14,469 nucleotides of DNA from contig JALLAP010000308.1 in NCBI GenBank assembly GCA_036939355.1, forward strand, positions 1-14,469, read 5' to 3'. The translations under genes were made by a program, and so were the position numbers. Every line of letters begins with the position of its first letter. The first letter of the stretch is position 1. The notes below the pieces were generated by a model. It saw only the letters and a program-made list of their open reading frames with translations. It was not told the origin of the DNA and searched no databases. Shown in pieces: positions 8,216-14,469 of the stretch. This stretch comes from Thalassiosira profunda (taxonomy: Eukaryota > Bacillariophyta > Thalassiosirophyceae > Thalassiosirales > Thalassiosiraceae).

Positions 8216-9469
8216 CACACTGCGCGAATAATCTAATGGAGACGTCCTTTTTGTTGTTTTGAAACAAGACAGGCCAAGTACTCGATAGTGAGACCCCCTG
8301 CCGCTCTCATTGGCCCGCAAAACGTCGTCGGCGAGTTTAGCTTTCTCAGTGGTTGTGACCCTCGTTTTGGCTGTCTTGGTGGACGGCTTGTTATTCGTCC
8401 GAGTCGGGGCTGGCGTGAAAGGAGCGGCAGGCGGCTTGCTCTTCCTCAGGGTCGGGGTTGGCTTAAAAGGAGACTTTGCGCTGGTACTGCCAAAGCCACT
8501 CGGCGCATTTTCCTTCCCTTCTTCGTCGTTCGGCGAAGGCGGTTTCTGCGGCTGCTTACGCGGCGTCTTTGGCACAGCGTTATCGCTCTTCTCGTCGAAG
8601 AGTGGAGAGTGCGCTTGCCGGGCACAGGCTGGCGGAGAAGACTTGCCCGTACCTTCGGAGCCTTCGTTCCGCGCCGAGGCTGGTGGTTTGTGCTCTGGGG
8701 AGCTGGCCACGGTCTGCCAGGAGAAAGACAAGTCTGAGAGGGGCGAGTCAGACTTCCGCCCTGAGGCAGGCTCAAGTTCAGGGGATCTGAGCGGAGACTG
8801 CGCGGGCGGATCCTTGGCTCTAGCGGCGTTGCTGCCGTCAAAGTTGGGCTTCTCGCCACAGCCCGCGAGGTCGTCTGCGTCCTCCTCGAGGGAAAACGAG
8901 TATTCGTCCGACATGTCTGAAATATCGTCTTTGGCATAGAAGGCTGAGGTCTTGGGCACAGTATCAGGAGGCGAATATGGAGCTTGGCTTTCGGAGTCTT
9001 CGCTTGGACGACCAGAGCCCTCTTCGTTCGTCTTCTCATCAGCAAGAGATGCCTCCTCCTTGTTACCGGAAGCTACGTTGTCTGAGTGCTCACCCCCTCG
9101 CACTCCGCCATCGACACTCTCTGAGCTGGAAGTGCTTGAGTCGCTGTCGAAGGAGGCCTCGTCAGGGCATGCACTTTCCCTAGACTGGAGGTCCAGCGCT
9201 ACATCTTTCATCGCGCGGGCGATCTCCTTGAGGAGCTCAATGTCGACAGTTCCTCCATTCGACTCGGCGATCCGCAGACACTCGAGCTGATGATCTGCGT
9301 AAGAAAGCAGCTTACGAAACAATTGTTCACGGTCTTTGGGAAGAGTGCGTGATTCGGCACCGGAGGCATAAGAATTGGATTGCTCCTCGTCGCCCTTCGT
9401 CTGGGAAGAAGGACTCGTCAGGTCGACGACTTTGTTTTGAGCGAGACGGGCGGAGCGACGAGGAGCCAT
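7595..9469 (-). CDS. Disordered Ser/Pro-rich protein with canonical SUMO-interacting motif and KEN box; 3' end uncertain
   Basis: The frame from the ATG at 9469 is open for 624 codons, but only residues 1 to about 395 (down to roughly 8285) look authentic. The remainder lies antisense to the last exon of the gene ending at 8215 and reads like a shadow frame. In the trusted part, residues 14-18 are VVDLT followed by SPSS, a textbook SUMO-interacting motif. Residues 45-95 are predicted helical (LFRKLLSYADHQLECLRI, IELLKEIARAMKDVALDL). Residues 96-380 are low-complexity, acidic/serine-rich, with many SP/TP sites including CDK-type KTPRK (301-305) and SPFK (333-336). K319-E320-N321 is a KEN box, the APC/C recognition signal. 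No family is recognised. A nuclear cell-cycle or chromatin role is inferred from motif content only. A small unrecognised 3' intron or an early stop after splicing could shorten the protein. It is convergent with the SUMO-like gene and divergent from the EGF gene. Confidence 0.6.
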   Translation of the reverse strand: MAPRRSARLAQNKVVDLTSPSSQTKGDEEQSNSYASGAESRTLPKDREQLFRKLLSYADHQLECLRIAESNGGTVDIELLKEIARAMKDVALDLQSRESACPDEASFDSDSSTSSSESVDGGVRGGEHSDNVASGNKEEASLADEKTNEEGSGRPSEDSESQAPYSPPDTVPKTSAFYAKDDISDMSDEYSFSLEEDADDLAGCGEKPNFDGSNAARAKDPPAQSPLRSPELEPASGRKSDSPLSDLSFSWQTVASSPEHKPPASARNEGSEGTGKSSPPACARQAHSPLFDEKSDNAVPKTPRKQPQKPPSPNDEEGKENAPSGFGSTSAKSPFKPTPTLRKSKPPAAPFTPAPTRTNNKPSTKTAKTRVTTTEKAKLADDVLRANESGRGSHYRVLGLSCFKTTKRTSPLDYSRSVLREKRVRGIRVRDSLVSDLPTGMTRIGPTRIRAVNWLVQPFSVEPQNLDPIPSSFVEYGPLHLHRNEPVRGLLVPRAQILAHVRRNPDIFQLELLNSGVVWIERHDSGHVDDDFAANECRLRVVVMTQQVIHNAHRRSVKVVADAFAIADCVLHPIPCFLGQSEPLARRTKEAVGLEVTIDANDRRTVIFAILSVPSVAAWIAGAR

Positions 9470-10083
9470 TATTGGCGGATGGAGGATTTAGCGAGGTAGA
9501 GATGTCAGCGGTTCGTATTGATGATTACTCGGTGAGGGGAAACCGAAAGGCTAGAAGTGAAAGTGGTGGATCTTTTCGGCCGCAGTATAGGCAGTCGATT
9601 TCCATAGTCGTAACCGATCAGTCAGGTTCAATCACCTTTGCAACACAGAAAGGGCTTCCTTTCCCTCTTGTTCTTCACCCCATCGTCTGCATCCACTCTT
9701 CACCGCGCTGCCTGCCACTCGAGCCTCCTCGCCTCCCTCGAGTCTCGAGTGTCGGAGGCGAGAGGCGAGGAGATGGAGCGGAGGGAGGAAACCTCTCTGT
9801 TCTTTGCGTCAAGAGAAAAGTATCCGTAAGTACTATTCCTACGTACGTGGGCCCCCTCTAGAGCCAAACAAAAAATTGCTCGATGTCGGTTCACCACCGC
9901 CTCACCGCCGAACCGTCCTGCCGAAGAGACGAACGAAGATCGCCTTCACCGTTGTGCATCCTACGGACGGGTGGGGCCGCCTATGCCTCGCGAGTGCCTC
10001 TCGTAGCTAATGCAACCTGGGCGGTCATCACAATAAGTAGATACCAGGCGGTCGAGCGCATCCAGAGTGGAAGCAACCGAGCC
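9470..10083. promoter_or_regulatory. Divergent promoter and leader region (SIM/KEN-box gene and EGF gene)
   Basis: These 614 bp separate two divergent ATGs. Contents: a pyrimidine-rich tract at about 9656-9740; a cluster of three CTCGAG hexamers with an 11-bp inverted repeat (9725-9735/9762-9772); an ACGTACGT palindrome near 9841-9848; and a strong donor-like GTAAGT at 9826. The last raises the possibility of a 5' leader intron in the EGF transcript, with its acceptor shortly before 10084. The frame of the EGF gene is open upstream to 9883 but has no in-frame ATG before 10084 except weak alternatives (GTG/TTG types). Confidence 0.45.
9725..9772. repeat. 11-bp inverted repeat around CTCGAG motifs
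   Basis: The left arm ctcctcgcctc (9725-9735) is perfectly complementary to the right arm gaggcgaggag (9762-9772), with a 26-base loop holding two CTCGAG hexamers. A third CTCGAG lies just upstream at about 9718. It lies in the divergent promoter or leader region, so it could be a leader hairpin or a binding-site cluster. Purine/pyrimidine bias raises the odds of chance. Confidence 0.5.
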
Positions 10084-12464
10084 ATGCCGTCCTCCAGCCG
10101 CGGCCCCGGCCTGGCCGCCACGGCCCTCCTCTTCTTCTCTCCCGCCGTCGTGCTCGCCGCCAACCCCAACTTCTCCAACGTCCCCCACGGCCGCTGCCCC
10201 AACGGCCTCAAGTGCCACCACGGCGGGGTCTGCGCCGTCGGCGACAAGGACTACACGACGGACCACCCCGTCCCCTCCGCCGACCTGCCGTGGCTCGAGG
10301 AGCTCAATGTCAACGGCGAGCACTGCACCGACTGCCACGAGGGATACGGCGGCGTCGACTGCGGCAGAAAGTACCAGGTGTGCGACGCCGGCGATCCCGA
10401 CGCCCCGACGTGCTTCAACGGGAGCACGTGTTGGAAGAAGGGCATTGGGAGCAATGGGCGGTACGAGTACATGTGCGATTGCACCCAGGCGGGGCACGAT
10501 GGGGTGAAGTACGCGGGGAAGTTCTGCCAGCACGTCCAGGAGGAGACGTGCGACGAGAGCATGGTGAGTAGATGATACTTTCGTTTGGGCATACGATTGT
10601 GTTGTGCACAACATGAGCACAAGATGTGCTCTCTCCCATCATACTCAACTCTCACCGCTTATCCCACCATCAGTTCTGCACCAACGGCGGCAAGTGCACC
10701 TCCGTCGCCTCCGCCTTCGGCGGCCACGCCCACTACGAATGCGAGTGCCCCTCCCACCGCGCCGGAACTCATTGCGAGTTCCTCGCCGAGGAGGGCTTCT
10801 CGGACTGCCGCCTCGACTGCGAGCGGGGCGTCTGCGCCAAGGGGTTCAAGTCCTACGACGGCCTCGTCGGCACGGGGCCCTTCCCGGCCAAGTTGGTGTT
10901 CGACATCATTTCGTCGGGCGGGGAGCACTGCGTCTGCCCCGACGGATACACCGGTTTGAGGTGCGAAATTGAGGTGGACAAGTGCGGCGATGCCAAATAT
11001 TGCTACAATGGAGCGACATGCAGCTACGATCGGAGCGGCAACCCAGTGTGTGATTGCAATTCGGCGCACACGGACGAGACCTCCTTCGCTGGGCTGGGGT
11101 GCGAGCACGAGAGCACTACCTTCTGCACGCCGGGGATGGACCAGGATCAGAAGGACGCGTTCTGCACCAACCACGGACGGTGCATCACCGATCCTGATGC
11201 GGCGCACCGGGGTTGCGAATGCGAGGAGGGTTGGTCCGGGGATCTCTGCGAGATTGAGGGGGATGTGGAGCCAGTGTGCGATCTGAACTGCAAGAATGGA
11301 GGATCGTGTCGTCTTGGCGTCAAGGTAAGCTTTCCTGGTGGAACATGGACGTGCTTGATGTCGAACGTTGGCTCAATCTTAGTTTGCCTTCCACAGGGAT
11401 ACAAGGACGCCTACGACGACCTCAACCTGGCCGTCCACGCGAAGAAACAGCAGGATGGAATGTACTGTTCGTGCCCCGAGGGGTTCACCGGACTGCAGTG
11501 CGAGACGGACGTCAGCCACTGCCACAACGACGAGCACGAGTCTGAGCACTTTTGCTTGAATGGCGTGCCGTGCGATCCAACCAACGCGAACAGCGTGATG
11601 AAGAAGTACAGCTGCCAGTGCGACGAAGGCCACGACGAGATCAGCCAGATGCTCGCCGGAAGATTCTGCGAGTACGCGGTGACGGAGTTCTGCGCCAAGG
11701 ATACGGCACGCCACTCCCATTCGTTCTGCACCAACGGCGGGAAGTGCAAGCAGTACAACGACCACGACGACACGGAGCACCACGGGTGCTGCTGCCCGGA
11801 GGGCTATGAGGGCGAATTTTGCCAGCTGCCGGAGGGAACGTTGGACGGGAGCAAGCCTGTTACGTGGAGTCCGCTCAAGGAGTGCCAGCGCGAGAAGACG
11901 CCAGCCCAGAACGACGTCGTTTACCCTGTGGCACCCAACAAGGAGTACGATACGTGGAATGCATGGCCGCACGGCGGATGGGAGGCAGTCCACGACACCC
12001 CGACGACGGCGCAAGAGACGCCAGTCAACCACAAAATCTCTGCGAGCAAGGAGGCCAAGGAGGAGGCCAAGGAGGAGGCCATGGAGGAGGCAGTGTTGAC
12101 ATCGACGGAACCGGAAGAGTCGCCGGACAAATCCAACGCTGGGGGCATCGTATCCGGCGTGCTTCTCTCGCTTCTAGTTGTTGGTGGTGTCGTCGGCGTG
12201 GCCTACCACAAGCGCAGCATGAAGCAGGATCCGCACCAGTTCGAATCCAACTGGTGGGAGGGACACAACACGCAGTGGTGGAAGGGCGACTCGGACGTCG
12301 AATCTCGCGACACCAACATTGCGCCACGGCCAAGTCCGTCAGTATCGAGCGCGCTGCGAAAGACGTGGTCGTATCCCGAGGAGCATGCCCTGTCGAATGA
12401 CGAAATGGACGGGAAGCGGGAGTATTCGAAGGACCACGGCGAGCTGCACGATGTGATGATCTAG
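10084..12464 (+). CDS. Type I membrane protein with nine EGF-like modules arranged as three triads
   Basis: Three exons (10084-10563, 10674-11324, 11397-12464) give 732 residues. Both introns (110 and 72 bp; GTGAGT and GTAAGC donors, CAG acceptors) are phase 0. Residues 1-25 are a signal peptide ending VLA. Residues 38-519 carry nine EGF-like modules with the C-x-C-P-x-G-[YFW]-x-G-x-x-C closing pattern. They repeat as a triad: A with a long insert before the closing cysteines, B with an AG-[KLR]-[FG]-C insert, C beginning FCTN-[GH]-G-[KR]-C with a His before its closing cysteines. Triads span about 38-194, 205-352 and 362-519. A stalk (520-625) contains a KEEA repeat. Residues 626-647 are the only transmembrane helix (IVSGVLLSLLVVGGVVGVAY) and 648-732 are a cytoplasmic tail with paired WW motifs (NWWEG, QWWKG). 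A cell-surface adhesion or receptor role is inferred. No catalytic domain is present. The start was chosen because it begins the signal peptide. Confidence 0.85.
12048..12092 (+). repeat. Short in-frame tandem repeat in the EGF-protein stalk (KEEA units)
   Basis: About four copies of the 12-base unit aaggaggaggcc, with the first shortened and the last carrying atg in place of aag. It encodes KEA-KEEA-KEEA-MEEA, a likely charged helical spacer just outside the membrane helix. Such units are prone to slippage, so copy number may vary between alleles. Confidence 0.8.
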
Positions 12465-12763
12465 GCTTTAGGGGGGACGTGGATGTTGTATATTTTCAGA
12501 AACGAACTGGTGCCGTTTCCAGCTCAGAGACATAGATGTTCATTGAATAGCAAAAGTGATTCCTACCTTACTTTCACTCGCCAGAGCAGGATGCCTTTGG
12601 CCATCTACTGACACATACACACCTACTTCTATGACTTGCTCCCTACAGCGCGGTGGTCCTTTAACCTCTGGATCCTTTGTTGCTTCCGCCTGCTGATTTA
12701 GATTGCATCCTGTGTGATACTGATACTTTTCCCTTGCCGCGTCTCCCGAAAGCTCATCCACGC
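12465..12763. other. Convergent intergenic region between EGF gene and four-helix membrane protein gene
   Basis: These 299 bp lie between two stop codons. I see no coding frame with character, no tRNA and no strong terminator-like hairpin. It is AT-richer than the flanking genes and presumably carries both 3' UTRs. Confidence 0.5.
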
Positions 12764-13414
12764 CTAGCAATTGCAGCAACAGCAGTGCCTTTCTCGCCTC
12801 TTGTACGTCTCCGCGCTCATCGTCCCCACGTAGACCTCATACATGAACACCGCCTCCGCATAGAAGACAAGAGTGTAAAACACCATCGGGAACAACGTCT
12901 CCAGCTTTCCCTCCTCGTTATACTGGCTCTGCCAATCATATTTTGCGACCTTGGCGATCCCCACCACGAGCTGGTAGCACGCGAAACACAGCCCTACCAA
13001 CACAATTTCCTTCGAATACCAATACGCGCCTAGCAGGGTGGCGAATGTCACGAACATGCCGCAGCCTTGCATGATCATGTGGCGCGTGTACCCCTCGGCG
13101 CTGGGATTCGAGTTGACGGCCGCATACGTGATCGTAAACAGGTTGATCATCAATATCATCGTGTTGAGCCACACCACCGCGCGCTTGCTGTCGCAGCAGC
13201 AGAAGAAGAAGTTGTGGCCCACCTTCTTCTCGCGCTCGCTGCCTTCCTCGTGGGGCGGCAATGAATTCCCGTCGTTGTTCGCGGGCACGGCGCTGCCGGT
13301 GCCGATGCTCAGCGGCGTTATCCTCCCGCTGGCGCTGGCGGGCGTGGCCCGGCCGTCGGAGGCCTCGACGTCGCCGCCGAGGAGGGGCTCCTTCTTGCTC
13401 CGCTTGTCGTTCAT
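12764..13414 (-). CDS. Four-helix integral membrane protein with terminal cysteine clusters
   Basis: The product is 216 residues from the ATG at 13414; the frame continues upstream but has no earlier ATG before the region's start. Residues 1-66 are a polar, Ser/Pro/Gly-rich cytoplasmic-looking N terminus. Four hydrophobic helices lie at about 79-100, 113-131, 136-156 and 173-197. A CCC cluster at 72-74 lies just before helix 1, and the protein ends CCCCNC (211-216). Cysteines next to the membrane on what would be the same side suggest S-palmitoylation or metal binding. The layout resembles small tetraspan proteins found in several diatom gene families, but I cannot name the family. No signal peptide is seen. 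It is convergent with the EGF gene and divergent from UTP23 across a 336-bp gap. Confidence 0.75.
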   Translation of the reverse strand: MNDKRSKKEPLLGGDVEASDGRATPASASGRITPLSIGTGSAVPANNDGNSLPPHEEGSEREKKVGHNFFFCCCDSKRAVVWLNTMILMINLFTITYAAVNSNPSAEGYTRHMIMQGCGMFVTFATLLGAYWYSKEIVLVGLCFACYQLVVGIAKVAKYDWQSQYNEEGKLETLFPMVFYTLVFYAEAVFMYEVYVGTMSAETYKRRERHCCCCNC

Positions 13415-13750
13415 GATTTCTCTGGATATGTCTCTTATGTGAACAGATTTTTGCAATTGTTATCGCCTGACAACCAGAAGCACTGAGCTTTCGAGAGCCT
13501 ACTGAGCCGCCGCCTATCGAGCATTCGAGAGCCTACTGCGCGGCTGCAAGGTGCAAGTCATTGTCGGTGCATGTGAATCTTGTTGTGTTGGCGGGGGATG
13601 GAGGTCGCGACGGACGGAGCGAGATACGCAAAAGCCTCACAATGAATGGGCCTCTTCATTCCGCCGTCCTCGCCTCCTCCCGCCCCACCCAGCGCAGGTC
13701 CACCCCCGCGTCCACCAGCACCCGCCCCACCAACCCACACCACAACAACC
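13415..13750. promoter_or_regulatory. Divergent promoter between four-helix membrane protein gene and UTP23, with a direct repeat
   Basis: These 336 bp lie between two divergent ATGs. They hold a perfect 15-base direct repeat (13490-13504 and 13524-13538). Further toward UTP23 the sequence turns C-rich and pyrimidine-rich, ending in caccacaacaacc directly before the ATG at 13751, a good A/C-rich initiation context. Several short upstream ATGs exist between 13570 and 13650. If transcription starts before them, they would act as upstream ORFs. Confidence 0.5.
13490..13538. repeat. Perfect 15-bp direct repeat, 34 bp apart, in a divergent promoter
   Basis: The string ttcgagagcctactg occurs at 13490-13504 and again at 13524-13538. 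The copies are separated by 19 bases and preceded by gct and gca respectively. A spacing of about three helical turns puts both copies on the same face of the DNA, as expected for paired protein-binding sites. Confidence 0.8.
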
Positions 13751-14469
13751 ATGCGCCACGGCCGAGCCAAGGCCTCCCGCCGCACACTCCAATTCTACCG
13801 GCTCAACGCGCCGCACCTTTCTCCTCCCTACCGGATCCTCCTCGACGGCACCTTCCTCGTCGCCTCCATCAGAAACAAGGTGCCCCTCTTCGAGCGCTTC
13901 CAAAAGACTTTGCAGCACGAAGATTTCGGCCGTTATGTCACGAGGGAGACCCTTAATGAATTGGAGGCGCTGGCGGACAGTGCGTCGAAGGGGGGGAAGG
14001 GCGCCGCGGCGGATGAGCAGCGCGAGTTGTTCGCGGCGGCGAGGCAGTACGGGCTGGGCGAGTGCGAGATAATAGAGGGCGACAGAATACCGGCGTCGGG
14101 GGACGATGGAAAACACAACAGCAAGGCATTCCGGGATTTCTCCGAGGCTAGCAAGGGAATCTACCGACTGGCTACCGAGAGGGGAAACAACCGCCACGCC
14201 TACTTCGTCGCCACGCAGGACGACGCCCTCGCCGACGCCCTGCGCTCCCGACCCTTCGTGCCGCTGTTCCGATTGGGACGGGCCGTCCTCCTGTTGGAAT
14301 CGCCCTCGTCGGCCTCCCGAAGCTACACCGGCAATATGGAGCGGGGCAAGCTCGCCAGCGCGGGGGGATTGATGACCGTCGAAGAGCGGCGGATGGTGGA
14401 CACGTTCAAGAGGAGGGACAAACGAAAACGAAAAGAAGAGGCGAAGGAGGAGCAGAAGAGGTTGGAGAA
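13751..14469 (+). CDS. UTP23: rRNA-processing protein UTP23 (PIN-domain), 5' part; runs off window edge
   Basis: The frame is open for 239 codons from the ATG at 13751 to the right edge, with no intron seen. The start RHGRAKASRRTLQFYRLN, then PYRILLDGTFL, and later HAYFVATQDDALADALR and GRAVLLLESPS are the conserved blocks of UTP23/FCF1 PIN-domain proteins. The ordering and the short block between Glu and the VATQD strand fit UTP23 better than FCF1/UTP24. UTP23 acts in the nucleolus in the small-subunit processome and in release of snR30/U17 snoRNA. Possible acidic PIN residues D32, E70 and D157 are present. The family's CCHC zinc-binding cysteines are largely missing: the only Cys is C105. 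A lysine/arginine-rich C-terminal extension begins at about 220, as usual for the family. The stop lies outside the window. Confidence 0.88.
   Translation, partial: MRHGRAKASRRTLQFYRLNAPHLSPPYRILLDGTFLVASIRNKVPLFERFQKTLQHEDFGRYVTRETLNELEALADSASKGGKGAAADEQRELFAAARQYGLGECEIIEGDRIPASGDDGKHNSKAFRDFSEASKGIYRLATERGNNRHAYFVATQDDALADALRSRPFVPLFRLGRAVLLLESPSSASRSYTGNMERGKLASAGGLMTVEERRMVDTFKRRDKRKRKEEAKEEQKRLE

Noticed and set aside
9883..10083. N-terminal extension of the EGF protein
   Set aside because: It is in frame but lacks a good start and would precede a clear signal peptide at 10084. It is treated as leader sequence.
11379..12032. 217-codon minus-strand open frame
   Set aside because: It is antisense to EGF-repeat exon 3, with Leu/Val-rich low-complexity sequence typical of a reverse frame of GC-rich coding DNA. 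The similar minus frame at 9961-10620 is rejected for the same reason.
1..14469. CRISPR arrays, insertion sequences, transposases or integrase genes
   Set aside because: No regularly spaced repeats, terminal inverted repeats with a transposase, or recombinase motifs were seen. The gene structure is eukaryotic.

Overview
The window reads as nuclear DNA of a microalga with secondary plastids, most likely a diatom. Genes carry short spliceosomal introns (63-110 bp; donor GTGAGT six times and GTAAGC once; acceptor CAG or TAG). One product has a signal peptide ending in an ASAFAP-like motif (SSFAPP), the plastid-import presequence typical of diatoms and related stramenopiles. Another is a large EGF-repeat membrane protein of a kind common in diatoms. 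Species cannot be named from the sequence.

Layout, left to right: (1) minus, 5' end of a type II membrane protein running off the left edge (1-346); (2) plus, plastid PAP/fibrillin protein, 2 exons (645-1701); (3) minus, J-domain protein with SH3/KOW-like repeats (1915-2664); a 1.4-kb gene-poor stretch (2665-4065); (4) plus, a five-exon gene for a 1287-residue nuclear-looking protein with a SUMO-like beta-grasp domain and three tandem SUMO-interacting motifs (4066-8215); (5) minus, a disordered, phospho-site-rich protein with its own canonical SUMO-interacting motif and a KEN box (start 9469; the 3' end is uncertain and the open frame runs antisense into gene 4 down to 7595); (6) plus, type I membrane protein with nine EGF-like modules in three triads, 3 exons (10084-12464); (7) minus, four-helix membrane protein with cysteine clusters (12764-13414); (8) plus, 5' part of the ribosome-biogenesis factor UTP23 (13751 to right edge). 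Strands alternate strictly, giving four divergent promoter regions and three convergent tails.

Most genes look unrelated housekeeping or lineage-specific neighbours. The exception is the convergent pair 4 and 5, which both carry SUMO-pathway signatures. Gene 4 (SUMO-like domain ending in Gly-Gly, plus three acidic-flanked hydrophobic SIMs, plus a lysine/arginine-rich N terminus) is the most likely undescribed system here. It resembles the RENi (Rad60-Esc2-NIP45) idea of one protein holding both SUMO-like domains and SIMs, but the order is different and about 780 residues of unrecognised C-terminal sequence are attached.

All exon boundaries were placed by eye from splice consensus, reading frame and domain continuity. 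Domain names come from pattern recognition, not from a search.
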